Below, one piece after another: positions 1-9,383 of a stretch of 64,000 bases of DNA (within the stretch, counting starts at the first letter, position 1; every line of letters starts with the position of its first letter). The notes below the pieces were generated by a model. It ran no database searches. It saw only the letters and a program-made list of their open reading frames with translations, and was not told the origin of the DNA. A program made the translations under genes and the position numbers. This DNA comes from Methylobacter psychrophilus (GTDB lineage: Bacteria; Pseudomonadota; Gammaproteobacteria; Methylococcales; Methylomonadaceae): contig NZ_JAOEGU010000003.1 of NCBI RefSeq assembly GCF_025583945.1, positions 1 through 64,000 on the forward strand, in the 5' to 3' direction.

Positions 1-34
1 GTTCAATCTGAGCCATGATCAAACTCTTCAGTTT
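1..34 (-). rRNA. rrs: 16S rRNA gene, 5' end only
   Basis: Read on the minus strand, these bases match the universally conserved 5' end of bacterial 16S rRNA, including the 27F primer region (AGAGTTTGATCATGGCTCAG). By comparison with E. coli the mature 5' end falls near base 34. The gene runs off the left edge, so only about 34 of roughly 1,530 nt are present. It is transcribed leftward from the promoters at 233-451. Confidence 0.95.
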
Positions 35-190
35 AAATCAGTTTGCCACTCAATAAGATGAGTAGCCAATCTTGGCTCGACTACAAAACTAAACGTTAAA
101 AATTACTTCTTAATGTGTTGTTCCTGTATCGATTATTTTTTAACAGCCTAACAATCACCAGAAGTACCCACACAAATTATTTTGATCAAG

Positions 191-219
191 TTGTTAAAGA
201 GCGTTGGTGCCGCAGCACC
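191..219 (-). promoter_or_regulatory. rRNA leader boxB-like hairpin and boxA antitermination site
   Basis: On the minus strand, GCTCTTTAACAA at 202-191 is an essentially exact bacterial boxA. Just upstream, 206-219 forms a small hairpin (GGTGC paired with GCACC) in the place of boxB. The boxB-then-boxA order ahead of 16S is the arrangement that recruits Nus factors for rRNA antitermination. Confidence 0.85.
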
Positions 220-232
220 GTTGAGTCCGACA

Positions 233-260
233 ATTATACAGAGCGGATTCGGTTTGTCAA
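233..260 (-). promoter_or_regulatory. rrn promoter P3 (nearest to 16S)
   Basis: On the minus strand the -35 is TTGACA (260-255) and the -10 is TATAAT (238-233), separated by 16 bp. Both hexamers are perfect consensus. Transcription would start near base 226, just upstream of boxB/boxA. Confidence 0.85.
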
Positions 261-329
261 CCTCTTGTCGACATTGCGTGTTGCTGTCCTGCTTCAGGGC
301 CAAACTGCTTTACCCCGAACAAGCCGGCC

Positions 330-357
330 ATTATAGCCTACCTGAACAACTTGTCAA
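330..357 (-). promoter_or_regulatory. rrn promoter P2
   Basis: On the minus strand the -35 is TTGACA (357-352) and the -10 is TATAAT (335-330), with a 16-bp spacer. The bases after the -10 are GC-rich (GGCCGGC). Such a discriminator is typical of stringently controlled rRNA promoters. Confidence 0.85.
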
Positions 358-423
358 CCTCCGTGTTAACTTTAACTTAAAGCCTCCTTCCCTTCCGAAG
401 TCGCTGCCCCGAAAGAACTGCGT

Positions 424-451
424 ATTATACAGCCACAATCAAAACCGTCAA
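424..451 (-). promoter_or_regulatory. rrn promoter P1 (farthest from 16S)
   Basis: On the minus strand the -35 is TTGACG (451-446) and the -10 is TATAAT (429-424), with a 16-bp spacer. The -35 begins only 16 bp after the hldD stop codon at 468. No terminator hairpin is visible between hldD and this promoter. Confidence 0.82.
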
Positions 452-467
452 GCGGTTATATGTTTAA

Positions 468-1421
468 TTACCTCACACCTAGATTCAGCCAATCCAGATA
501 TTTTGTAACTCCCTGTTTAACAGATAAAAACTCTTTGGTATAACCTGCCTGCGTTAATCCGGAAATATCTGCCTGCGTATAACTTTGATAGACTCCCTTT
601 AGATGCTCCGGAAAAGGAATGTATTCAATACAACCGTCCTTATGCCAAGCAATGACTGCGTTGGCAACAGCATTAAACGTTTCCGCCTTACCCGTCCCTA
701 CATTGTAAATACCACGCTGCTCTGGATGATCAAGAAACCATAAATTAACATCGACCACATCATCGACATAAACAAAATCGCGTTGTTGTTCGCCATTAGC
801 CATGCCATCACAACCCTCAAACAATTTTGCCTTTTTTTGCGCTATGACCTGTTGATTAAAATGGAACGTTGTACTACTCATCGCCCCTTTGTGCTGTTCT
901 CTTGGGCCGTAAACATTAAAATAGCGAAAGCCTACAATCGGAATTGTTGTTGTCGGCAATACCCGCCGAACATATTGATCAAATTGAAACTTTGAATAAG
1001 CATACATATTAATTGGCTGCTCACAACTACGGTCAACACGAAAGCCATGCTCTCCGTTCCCATAAACCGAAGCAGAAGACGCATAAATAAAAGCAATATT
1101 GTTCTCAATGCAGCTATGCAATAACCGTTTTGAATAGTCATAGTTATTTTTCATCACAAACTGCCCATCCCATTCCGTGGTTGCAGAACAAGCGCCTTGA
1201 TGAAAAATTGCCCGCACACCACTTAAAAACCCCGGCTTTTCAATCTGCTCAATAAATTCCGTTTTATCCATGTAATCAGCTATATCAAGATCCGCTATAT
1301 TGTGCATTTTTCGGCCATTGACCAAGTGATCAACCAACAATATATTGCTTTCGCCGCGCTGATTTAATGCCCGAATCAGATTACTCCCTATAAAACCTGC
1401 ACCACCCGTGACAATAATCAT
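468..1421 (-). CDS. hldD: ADP-L-glycero-D-manno-heptose 6-epimerase
   Basis: This 317-residue protein is an extended SDR epimerase. It converts ADP-D-glycero-beta-D-manno-heptose to the L-glycero form used for the LPS inner core. The NAD(P)-binding motif TGGAGFIGSN is at residues 5-14. A YAYSKFQFD segment supplies the catalytic Tyr-x3-Lys, preceded by an SSASVYG strand. Length and sequence agree well with E. coli HldD (about 310 aa). The ATG overlaps the hldE stop by 4 bp, so the two are translationally coupled. It is the last gene of the LPS block and runs into the rrn promoter region. Confidence 0.95.
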   Translation of the reverse strand: MIIVTGGAGFIGSNLIRALNQRGESNILLVDHLVNGRKMHNIADLDIADYMDKTEFIEQIEKPGFLSGVRAIFHQGACSATTEWDGQFVMKNNYDYSKRLLHSCIENNIAFIYASSASVYGNGEHGFRVDRSCEQPINMYAYSKFQFDQYVRRVLPTTTIPIVGFRYFNVYGPREQHKGAMSSTTFHFNQQVIAQKKAKLFEGCDGMANGEQQRDFVYVDDVVDVNLWFLDHPEQRGIYNVGTGKAETFNAVANAVIAWHKDGCIEYIPFPEHLKGVYQSYTQADISGLTQAGYTKEFLSVKQGVTKYLDWLNLGVR

Positions 1422-2842
1422 TCCATCTTCCTCGCCTTGTTAATCATCGCTGTTGTTGATTGCCCATCGACAAACTGCAATATCTTTACTTCACCACCCG
1501 CATTAATAACGCAATCGCCGCCTACGACTTGCTCGGGACTATAATCACCACCCTTAACAATAACATCAGGCAACAATGCACAATACAAACGCTCAGGCGT
1601 TTCTTCTGTAAACGCCACCACCCAATCAACACAAGCCAATGCGGCCAGCACTGTCATACGTTCCTGCAAACCGTTAATTGGTCGCGATTCACCCTTGAGC
1701 TGCTTAACCGAGGCATCGGAATTAACCGCCACGCACAAGCGGTCACCCAGTGCTTTTGCCTGCTCCAGATAAGCAACATGTCCAGCATGTAACAAATCAA
1801 AACAACCATTAGTCATTATGATTTTTTCATCATGGGCTTTTGCCCGCGCAAAAAGCTTTACCAATTCTACTTCGGAAACAACGCCATACAATGAATCTCT
1901 ATCGCCATGCATGGCCCGCGCCAACTCCTGCAATGATACCGTTGATGTTCCTAATTTACCGACAACAATACCGCCAGCCAAATTAGCCAGATACATGGCC
2001 TCAACCAAAGGCATGCCAAGCGAGACACCTAAAGCCATCACAGCGATAACGGTGTCTCCGGCTCCCGTTACATCAAAGACATCTTTGGCTTGTGCAGGCA
2101 ATGAATGCACCTGATCATGCTCTATCAGAGTCATACCTGCTTCGCCACGAGTCAATAACAACGTTGGAATTTGATACAAAGCTAAAAGCTGTCGTCCTTT
2201 TTCAATTAACTGTTGATCATTTTCACAGGCACCCACCACGGCCTGTAACTCAGCCAGGTTCGGCGTTATCAAATCAGCCTGTGCATAACGCTGATAATCA
2301 ACGCCTTTGGGATCTACCAAAACCTTAACACCGGCTTGCCTGGCGGCAATGATATAAGCTGACACATCCGCTAAAGTTCCCTTGCCATAGTCGGAAAAAA
2401 CCACCACGTCGTTTTGTGGAAAATGCCTGATTAAGGCTGTCTTTAAAGCATCTTGATCAAAATTTATCGGCGTATCTTCAAAATCCAGCCGGATTAATTG
2501 TTGATGCTGTGCCATGACACGCAACTTACAGATGCTACGTAACAACGGCTCAACAACAAAATCGCACACCACTCCCTCGGCTTCGAGTAATTCCCTTAAA
2601 ATTTTACTTTCGGCATCATCACCCACAACACCCAGCAAAGTCACTTTGCCGCCTAATTTGGCGATATTGAGAGCGACATTGCCGGCGCCGCCTATGCGGT
2701 CTTCAACCGATTTAACCTTAACGACCGGTACGGGAGCTTCAGGAGATATACGCAACGCCTGCCCGGACCAATAACGATCCAGCATAACATCACCAATAAC
2801 AATAATACGGGCCGCTCCAAACTCAGGCGTTTTAAATAGCAC
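1418..2842 (-). CDS. hldE: bifunctional heptose-7-phosphate kinase / heptose-1-phosphate adenylyltransferase
   Basis: The 474-residue protein has two fused domains. Residues 1 to about 320 are a ribokinase/PfkB-type kinase, with GGAGNVALN near the start and the DVTGAGDTV catalytic signature. The C-terminal part is a nucleotidyltransferase beginning TNGCFDLLHAGHV, which contains the HxGH-type active site. Together they phosphorylate and then adenylylate heptose for LPS. The start is GTG and overlaps the gmhA stop by 11 bp. The full-length fusion matches E. coli HldE (477 aa). A GmhB phosphatase, needed between the two steps, is not in this window. Confidence 0.95.
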   Translation of the reverse strand: MLFKTPEFGAARIIVIGDVMLDRYWSGQALRISPEAPVPVVKVKSVEDRIGGAGNVALNIAKLGGKVTLLGVVGDDAESKILRELLEAEGVVCDFVVEPLLRSICKLRVMAQHQQLIRLDFEDTPINFDQDALKTALIRHFPQNDVVVFSDYGKGTLADVSAYIIAARQAGVKVLVDPKGVDYQRYAQADLITPNLAELQAVVGACENDQQLIEKGRQLLALYQIPTLLLTRGEAGMTLIEHDQVHSLPAQAKDVFDVTGAGDTVIAVMALGVSLGMPLVEAMYLANLAGGIVVGKLGTSTVSLQELARAMHGDRDSLYGVVSEVELVKLFARAKAHDEKIIMTNGCFDLLHAGHVAYLEQAKALGDRLCVAVNSDASVKQLKGESRPINGLQERMTVLAALACVDWVVAFTEETPERLYCALLPDVIVKGGDYSPEQVVGGDCVINAGGEVKILQFVDGQSTTAMINKARKME

Positions 2843-3398
2843 TTAAAGCCTCCTCAATCGCACCACACCACCAATGACCAATTAAAATATGTGCTTCTTG
2901 TATTCTTGCCGTGACCGCCGAAGGCACAATAACGGAAACTGTTGCCAGCTCACTTAACTCACCGCCATCACCGCCGGTTAAGCCAATAACAGCCATACCT
3001 TTTGCTTTTGCCGCTTCGACAGCGCTGAGTATATTTTTGCTTTTTCCTGAGGTGGAAATAGCGATCAAACAATCTTTGTCATTACCAAGTGCCTCCACTT
3101 GACGCGAAAAAACCGTTTCAAAATCAAAATCGTTAGCATGGGCGGTCAAAATAGAACTATCTGTCGTCAAGGCAATAGCGGCCATAGCGTTACGCTTTTT
3201 TTCGTAACGGACTACAAATTCTGCGGCGATATGCTGACAATCAGCCGCACTACCACCATTACCGCATAACAATATTTTGCCGCCCTGCTGTAAAGTTTTG
3301 GTCAGTAATTCTGCCGCCGCCTCAATTACCTCCGTGCAATTAGCCAACCTGGCTATCATGGACTGATGCTCTTCAATTTCTGACATAAATGTCTTCAA
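2832..3398 (-). CDS. gmhA: sedoheptulose-7-phosphate isomerase (GmhA/DiaA family)
   Basis: This SIS-domain protein of 188 residues has GNGGSAADCQHIAAE and ISTSGKSKN, the phosphosugar-binding loops of GmhA. In the pathway it converts sedoheptulose 7-phosphate to manno-heptose 7-phosphate, the step before HldE. Its position directly upstream of hldE supports this role over DiaA, the replication-linked paralogue. The start looks like TTG at 3398, because a GGGGA ribosome site lies 7 nt upstream. The ATG four codons later (3386) has no well-placed site. Loss of the first four residues would not affect the domain. Confidence 0.87.
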   Translation of the reverse strand: MKTFMSEIEEHQSMIARLANCTEVIEAAAELLTKTLQQGGKILLCGNGGSAADCQHIAAEFVVRYEKKRNAMAAIALTTDSSILTAHANDFDFETVFSRQVEALGNDKDCLIAISTSGKSKNILSAVEAAKAKGMAVIGLTGGDGGELSELATVSVIVPSAVTARIQEAHILIGHWWCGAIEEALSAI

Positions 3399-3434
3399 AA
3401 TAACATCCCCTCAATAATAAAGATTTGTACTGTA

Positions 3435-5189
3435 TTAATCATCTTTTTCAGGATGCTCCTTAAACTGCATTTGATGCAAACGAGCATAAGCTCCATTTTT
3501 TTCAATCAACTCTCCATGAGAGCCCCTTTCTACAATACGCCCATGATCTATCACTAAAATCATATCGGCATTTTCAATCGTCGATAACCGATGCGCAATA
3601 ACCAAAGTCGTCCGGTTACGCATCACTTTTTGCAATGCAGCCTGAATATATCGCTCTGATTCAGTATCCAATGCTGAAGTTGCCTCATCCAAAATCAGTA
3701 TAGGCGCATCTTTCAATAACGCTCTGGCCAAAGCTAATCTTTGCCGTTGCCCACCCGATAACTTAACGCCATTTTCACCTATTTCCGTATCCAGTCCTTT
3801 ATCCAATTTACCGATAAATTCCATGGCATAAGCATCTGTCGCCGCTGTGGTAATTTCGCTACGAGTTGCTGTCGTCAACGCACCGTAGGCAATATTATTG
3901 GCTATCGTATCATTGAATAAAGTGACCTGCTGATTAACCAATGCCAACTGCTTCCTTAAGTTTGCTAACTGATAGGTATTGATTTCCACGCCATCCAATA
4001 ATATTTCACCACTACCATGAGGATAAAATCGTGATACCAAATTAACCAAGGTACTTTTACCACCACCCGATGCGCCAACCAGGGCAATAGTCTGGCCCGG
4101 CTCGGCCTTGAAATTGATGTCGATAAGCGCAGGTTCATTGGCACCGGCATATTGAAATGACAGCTTTTTAAATTCCAGTGCTCCCTTGCATCTTTCAGCC
4201 TGATAAGTTCCTTCATCCAACTCGCCCGGCTCATCCAAAATTTCAAATAACGATTCAGCGGCCACTATGCCTTTTTGGATATCGCTGTTGGCATCGCTTA
4301 ATTGCCTGATCGGCCTGGGCAATAAAAACGCTGCCGTTAGATACCCGACAAATGATCCAACACTGGCTTGCTCCATAAAAAATAATGCCATGTACATTAA
4401 AAATGCCAACGCCAAGGCAATAATTAATTGCATAATTTGATTATGAATAGCGCCTGTCGTTGTTAATTTTAATGATTGCCGGCGATTATACAAACTACTT
4501 TCCAAAAACCGCTGTTTTTCATACTCTTCGCCGCCATAGCTCCGCACGACGCGATGTCCGTTAACCAATTCCGAGGTAATATGCGTCATGTCGCCTATCG
4601 ATTCCTGGATACGCTTACTTAACATCCTTAGTCGTTTGCTGACATAATTAACCAATAAGGCAATAAGCGGTGCAACTACCAAAAAAACCAGTGACAGCAA
4701 CCAGTTAACATAAAATAAATACACCAACAAACCTAAAGCAGTTAAACCTTCCTGCACTACTTTACGCACCGCATCAGTCGTTGCTTGTGCAACTTGTCCG
4801 ACATTATGGGTAATACGTGAAATCATGTAACCGCTGTTATTGGCATCAAAATGAGCGGTCGGCAACTGCGTATATTTATTAAAAATCTCACAGCGCAAAG
4901 CATGAATTACATTCAAAGACACTTTGGCCAGAAAATAATTACCAAAATAATTACCGATACCACGAACAAGAACCAACCCGCTAAAAAATAACGGTAAATA
5001 GTACATTTTTTCGCGTGATTTGGCTTGCAGCGTGTCAATAATTTCCTGTACCAATGCGGCAAATAAAGGCTGGGTACTGGAATAAATCAGAAAGCCAACA
5101 ATGCTGATGGCAAAAAGACCGCGATGTGGTGTTACATAGGTCGATAATCGTTTGTATATTTGAATGCTTGTATCAGGTTTTTTTTTCAT
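3435..5189 (-). CDS. msbA: lipid A export ABC transporter, permease/ATPase fusion
   Basis: At 584 residues this is the size of E. coli MsbA (582). An N-terminal six-helix exporter domain (about residues 20-310) is followed by an ATPase with Walker A GASGGGKST, signature [15 protein letters not shown] and Walker B ILILDEATSALD. The half-transporter would dimerise and flip lipid A-core across the inner membrane. It sits 36 bp upstream of gmhA on the same strand, among LPS core genes, which favours MsbA over other exporters of the family. The end is charged (KEHPEKDD). Confidence 0.9.
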   Translation of the reverse strand: MKKKPDTSIQIYKRLSTYVTPHRGLFAISIVGFLIYSSTQPLFAALVQEIIDTLQAKSREKMYYLPLFFSGLVLVRGIGNYFGNYFLAKVSLNVIHALRCEIFNKYTQLPTAHFDANNSGYMISRITHNVGQVAQATTDAVRKVVQEGLTALGLLVYLFYVNWLLSLVFLVVAPLIALLVNYVSKRLRMLSKRIQESIGDMTHITSELVNGHRVVRSYGGEEYEKQRFLESSLYNRRQSLKLTTTGAIHNQIMQLIIALALAFLMYMALFFMEQASVGSFVGYLTAAFLLPRPIRQLSDANSDIQKGIVAAESLFEILDEPGELDEGTYQAERCKGALEFKKLSFQYAGANEPALIDINFKAEPGQTIALVGASGGGKSTLVNLVSRFYPHGSGEILLDGVEINTYQLANLRKQLALVNQQVTLFNDTIANNIAYGALTTATRSEITTAATDAYAMEFIGKLDKGLDTEIGENGVKLSGGQRQRLALARALLKDAPILILDEATSALDTESERYIQAALQKVMRNRTTLVIAHRLSTIENADMILVIDHGRIVERGSHGELIEKNGAYARLHQMQFKEHPEKDD

Positions 5190-5286
5190 ATTTTTGAATA
5201 TTTTATTAACAGCACTATAGGGACGACTTTAATCGCCAAGGTGAATGTATCACCCCTACAAATAACAAAGAGGCACCAGCTTTAAG

Positions 5287-6372
5287 CTAAATGTTGTTCG
5301 CCAAAATGACGTTTGCGAGATGATTGGCACTATGCTCATCCTGTAGCGTTTGACCGGCAGTGACCGCTTTTTCACTGTAATATTTATATTCGGCAATCAC
5401 TTTTTTAATTGCCGCAAGCAAATGCTCGGGAGAAGTTGTATCAACAATAATTCCGGCATCAAATCTTTCAACTTGCCGCGCAATCCAGGTCCCGGCACTA
5501 GTGACGACAGGACTGCCAGCAGAAAGCGCATCTAATGTTACGCCACTGATACGATCCGCAAAATCAGCAGTCCGATAGGGTTGTATACAAATAGCACCGA
5601 TAAATAAACGGCTATAAGCCTCTGTAGAGAGCGTGTCGGCACACATTTGAAGATGCGCGTAAGTAAGCTTTTTTAGTCGCGCAATATCCGCTTTGGTTTC
5701 TGCGTCGTATTTGCCAAAATGATCTGAAGACGTTTGCAACGTAAAAGGAATATCAATTCCCAGATTGCCAACATGTTCAATTAAATCGACCACCTTGTCA
5801 AAACCCTTGTCTTGGCGTGCCGCACCTGCAAACCAAACCCTTGAGAATGGCGTCGCTTGCGCAGGATTTTTTGAGACGACAGCTGAAACAGGATACGGAA
5901 CCAGATGCGCCTGTTTAAAACCCGCCTCTTGAAACACTTTCACCACCGAATCTGTTGGCCCAAGAATGACCAAATTGGGTTGTTTAATGGCAAGCTGTTT
6001 TAACCGGGCAATTTTTTTATGACTATCATTTATCCAGTGAAAGTAAAAATAGACTTTATTGGGCGGGATAACGCCTTTTGACACCCAATCAAAAACAGCC
6101 AGATCAACACGTCCCGCAGTAGAAACCAGTATTTTTTCCTGAGTAGCCAATAATTTTTTATATAAAAAAAAACTTTGGATCTTGCGGATTTTTCGAAAAA
6201 AATATTTTTTAAGCTCAACGTTTTTTGCCGGTAATGTCAGCGAGGATAAATGATTTCCCCATAAAATAAAACGTGTCTTCTGGTCTGCCTGACATAAACT
6301 ACTCACAAAACTAAAACAGTGTCCGGCTTCACTGGTTAATGTAGGCTCAACGATATTAATAATCTGCGACAT
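5287..6372 (-). CDS. glycosyltransferase, GT4-like (group 1)
   Basis: The 361-residue protein has the C-terminal half of a GT-B glycosyltransferase. A segment RVWFAGAARQDKGFDK marks the start of the nucleotide-sugar domain (about residue 180). Later, SGVTLDALSAGSPVVTSAG carries the usual donor-binding region, where many relatives have an E-x7-E motif. No signal peptide is seen. It probably adds a sugar to the LPS core or O-chain on the cytoplasmic face, given msbA on one side and a core glycosyltransferase on the other. The sugar and acceptor cannot be read from the sequence. Confidence 0.75.
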   Translation of the reverse strand: MSQIINIVEPTLTSEAGHCFSFVSSLCQADQKTRFILWGNHLSSLTLPAKNVELKKYFFRKIRKIQSFFLYKKLLATQEKILVSTAGRVDLAVFDWVSKGVIPPNKVYFYFHWINDSHKKIARLKQLAIKQPNLVILGPTDSVVKVFQEAGFKQAHLVPYPVSAVVSKNPAQATPFSRVWFAGAARQDKGFDKVVDLIEHVGNLGIDIPFTLQTSSDHFGKYDAETKADIARLKKLTYAHLQMCADTLSTEAYSRLFIGAICIQPYRTADFADRISGVTLDALSAGSPVVTSAGTWIARQVERFDAGIIVDTTSPEHLLAAIKKVIAEYKYYSEKAVTAGQTLQDEHSANHLANVILANNI

Positions 6373-6381
6373 GATTTTGTA

Positions 6382-7119
6382 TTATCTATTCATCAGCATC
6401 AGTTTAAGATGCCGGTAATAAGTACTTTCTGCCGTCGATACTGCCAGGATAAAACCTTCGCGACCATCCAGAAAGCCGACACGCAATAAATAGCTTCGAA
6501 AGAAAGCCCATAGACCATGTCCAACAGCTTTTCTTAATGAAGCCGTTTTTTTTCTTTCATGTGACATTAACGCACCAGCAGTAGAATATTGATTCATTTT
6601 TGTTAATAAATCCTCCAAGTTTTCAATGCTTTCATGCAGGAAATGCGCCTTCAATGTACCGGTTAAACCTGTTACGATAACTCGTTCATGAACAATGTCG
6701 TCAGAGAATTTTGCATAATCCCGATGAAACAAACGGGTAACATAATCAGGCCACCAGCCGGAATGATGTATAAATCGACCACAAAAACTTGATAATCGGG
6801 GGATTTTCCAAGCCACACAATCATCAGGATTAGCAATAGCCCGTTCTATTTCTTGACGCAATTCGGGAGTCACCCGCTCATCAGCGTCTATTGACAGTAT
6901 CCAGTCACCTTTTGCCAGTGACAAGGCATGGTTTTTTTGTTTGCCATAGCCCGGCCATTCATTTTTTGAGATCAGTGCGCCAAATTTATGGCAAATGGCC
7001 ACTGTGTCGTCATCACTTCCAGAGTCTACAACAATAATCTCATCGGCCCATGCTACCGACACCAAACATGCACCTATAGCATGCGCTTCATTTTTAGTGA
7101 TGATAATGACACTAAGCAT
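6382..7119 (-). CDS. family 2 glycosyltransferase, WaaE/KdtX-like LPS core type
   Basis: This compact 245-residue GT2 enzyme starts MLSVIIITKNEAHAI. It has the donor-binding EIIVVDSGSDDDT and a metal-binding DADE at the end of the first domain (SIDADERVTP). This layout and length match the WaaE/KdtX group, which adds glucose to inner-core heptose. The gene lies 9 bp upstream of the GT4 gene, and its start overlaps the ligase gene by 8 bp. The three are therefore likely one operon. Specificity is inferred from the family only. Confidence 0.8.
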   Translation of the reverse strand: MLSVIIITKNEAHAIGACLVSVAWADEIIVVDSGSDDDTVAICHKFGALISKNEWPGYGKQKNHALSLAKGDWILSIDADERVTPELRQEIERAIANPDDCVAWKIPRLSSFCGRFIHHSGWWPDYVTRLFHRDYAKFSDDIVHERVIVTGLTGTLKAHFLHESIENLEDLLTKMNQYSTAGALMSHERKKTASLRKAVGHGLWAFFRSYLLRVGFLDGREGFILAVSTAESTYYRHLKLMLMNR

Positions 7120-8332
7120 GACTTGTTACCGATGTATTCCTGGCTTGAAGGGTCGAAAAGCATAATGCTATCATGGTCGCAAACCAATGACCTTCGGTGT
7201 GATCCAAAATAGGACTATTAAATAGACTGGTAATAATTAAAGACAGTAAAAGACCTTGAGCCAGCCATTTTTCTTTATCAGGTAATTTCTTGGCAGTGTA
7301 AAACTGACTAACAAGAAACCCTAAATAAATAAATAATCCTGCAAGACCTAACTGAACGCCTATCATAAAAAATTCATTATGTGGATTTGTTGATTTAAAA
7401 CGCACATCAGGAACAAGGCGCTTATATTCTTTACTAAAACTACCCGTACCATGACCGAATAAAGGTTTTTCAGCGATTAGTTTTAATGAGTATTTCCAAA
7501 AAGTAAATCGTAGCCCCATGGAAGACTCGGTTTGCTCCGGAACCGGCTTTAAGTAAGCTTGAGTATTGGCAATGCCTTCATTAATACGGCTTGCCTTGTC
7601 AGAGAAATTAAAAAATAGTGTCATTAATAGAGCAACGGCAACAACACTCAATAAACGTTCTTTATTACCAAATCGTTGCATCGCAAATAACAAAACCAAG
7701 GCGACAACAATTAATTGACCGGTACGACCAGGAACCACAAAAAAAAGATTATGCAGACTCAATATAAATAAAGCTAAATAAAGCTTTGTATAGCGCTGAT
7801 TGTCATAGGCCTTGTGCGCACAAAAAAAAGCAAAAAAAGAAATAAAAACACTATGAGTGATTCGACCCTTGAAAGAAGCATCACCCTGATTGTTAAGATC
7901 AAGAATATCAAAATACATTAAATAGGAAAATAAAAGTGCCAGCACAGAGGCGATAAAAAAAGCTTTCCATACCCAACTACGATAGCGCTCTGTCGTTAAA
8001 AATGAAATTAAAACAGGAATGAATAATAACTCCCTATACTTCATTATCATTGAAAAGGCATCGCTGTTTGTTACGCTGGTATAGCATGAGCCCAAAATGA
8101 ACCACGCCAGCAAAAGCAAAGCCCAAGCGGCAACAGGATTTCTCTTTAAGGTACCGGGTAGCTCTATAAACTGAGTGGAAAGCAACCACACAACGCCCAA
8201 TAAGGCCGAGACAACTATAGCTATCGTTGTTGAAAAATAGATTGAAACCACCAATAAAACAGTAATAAAAGTTTCATATTCATGTGCACGTAACTGTACT
8301 CGTTGAGCCAATGTTGTTGTATTGAAATTCAT
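7112..8332 (-). CDS. O-antigen ligase/polymerase family membrane protein (WaaL-like)
   Basis: The 406-residue protein is strongly hydrophobic, with about ten to twelve predicted membrane helices. It has one large periplasmic loop near residues 245-340. That loop ends with FGHGTGSFSKEY and STNPHNEFFMIGVQLG, the characteristic Wzy_C segment of O-antigen ligases. It would join O-chain or other polymer to lipid A-core on the periplasmic side. The neighbouring core glycosyltransferases favour ligase over polymerase, but the two are hard to separate by sequence. Confidence 0.8.
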   Translation of the reverse strand: MNFNTTTLAQRVQLRAHEYETFITVLLVVSIYFSTTIAIVVSALLGVVWLLSTQFIELPGTLKRNPVAAWALLLLAWFILGSCYTSVTNSDAFSMIMKYRELLFIPVLISFLTTERYRSWVWKAFFIASVLALLFSYLMYFDILDLNNQGDASFKGRITHSVFISFFAFFCAHKAYDNQRYTKLYLALFILSLHNLFFVVPGRTGQLIVVALVLLFAMQRFGNKERLLSVVAVALLMTLFFNFSDKASRINEGIANTQAYLKPVPEQTESSMGLRFTFWKYSLKLIAEKPLFGHGTGSFSKEYKRLVPDVRFKSTNPHNEFFMIGVQLGLAGLFIYLGFLVSQFYTAKKLPDKEKWLAQGLLLSLIITSLFNSPILDHTEGHWFATMIALCFSTLQARNTSVTSHA

Positions 8333-8489
8333 ATCTCGAAAACTGTAAAATTAAGCGTTACAGATATTTTAGCGCCACGCCAAATACTTGCCTGCACCCC
8401 TATTGATTATTAAATCCTCTGGAGAGCTTACTGATGAAAAGCGAAAATTTGATTAGACCATACCGCTAATATTACCAGGGGGTTTTAAG

Positions 8490-9365
8490 TTACTTGATTA
8501 ATCTATAGTGCCTTTTAGTAAAATTTAATCCAAATATTTTTTCTATTCGCATCAATAAACGATGTTTTTTTTCTCTTTTAGTTAACTGATGAGCGGGATT
8601 GGCAACAAATAAACCGGTTTCTTCCGGCAACCAATCTTTGATAGCTTGGGGATGCTCATCTGTAAAGAACTTTAAAATAGTTGCATCTATCTCCCTATAA
8701 TTTACCTGATCAATACTTGCCGACTGATTGTCTTTATGCCAATAAGTTTGTACTTTTTGTGCTTTTAAATTCATTTGCTGTTCGTTTCTTACCCAGCCGT
8801 AATGATAAATTTTTGCCTGCGTATGCGCGGCTTTTGGGTATCTACCGGCTTTATTTTTATCCAGTACCAACCAAAACAAACCATCAGGGGCATAACTTCT
8901 AATTGAATTCTTGATAATACGCGCTTCAGTTTTATACCATGCCGGTGAATCCAAATAAGTATTGGCGTTGCCATAAAAATGGTAGTAATCAAATACCAAG
9001 GCTTCCACGTTATCATCATGTAAATGGGCTTGCATAGATGCTTTTATTTTTGGCAAATCATCTTCGTGTACAACTTCATCACCTTCCAGATAAAACGCCC
9101 AATCACCCGTACAATTGAATTGCGCAATCATTTTTTGCTGACCATACACATAGCCCCGATCGTGCATATTATCATTCCATGATGTTTCAATAATGCGTAT
9201 TTTGTCACCGGGAATAGCTTTAATTCGTGCCAAGGTATTGTCTTCGCTCTTTCCTACCGCAATAACAAACTCGTCAACAATTGATAAAATAGAATTAATG
9301 GATTCAATAAAGGGGTAACCTAGTATTTCACCATTTTTAATAAACGTAAATGCGCTAATTTTCAT
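8490..9365 (-). CDS. family 2 glycosyltransferase
   Basis: The protein has 291 residues and begins MKISAFTFIKNGEILGYPF. It has a GT-A fold pattern: a VDEFVIAVGKSEDNT donor strand and FYLEGDEVVHEDD in the position of the DxD motif (here EGDE). The C-terminus is basic. A related style of protein is common in surface-polysaccharide clusters. It lies 157 bp upstream of the ligase gene on the same strand and may have its own promoter. The substrate is unknown. Confidence 0.75.
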   Translation of the reverse strand: MKISAFTFIKNGEILGYPFIESINSILSIVDEFVIAVGKSEDNTLARIKAIPGDKIRIIETSWNDNMHDRGYVYGQQKMIAQFNCTGDWAFYLEGDEVVHEDDLPKIKASMQAHLHDDNVEALVFDYYHFYGNANTYLDSPAWYKTEARIIKNSIRSYAPDGLFWLVLDKNKAGRYPKAAHTQAKIYHYGWVRNEQQMNLKAQKVQTYWHKDNQSASIDQVNYREIDATILKFFTDEHPQAIKDWLPEETGLFVANPAHQLTKREKKHRLLMRIEKIFGLNFTKRHYRLIK

Positions 9366-9383
9366 TATTATTTAATACAATGG

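Noticed and set aside
182-508. A 108-codon frame on the plus strand over the rRNA promoter region
   Set aside because: It lies over three rRNA promoters, boxA and the end of hldD. It has no family resemblance, so it is a chance frame.
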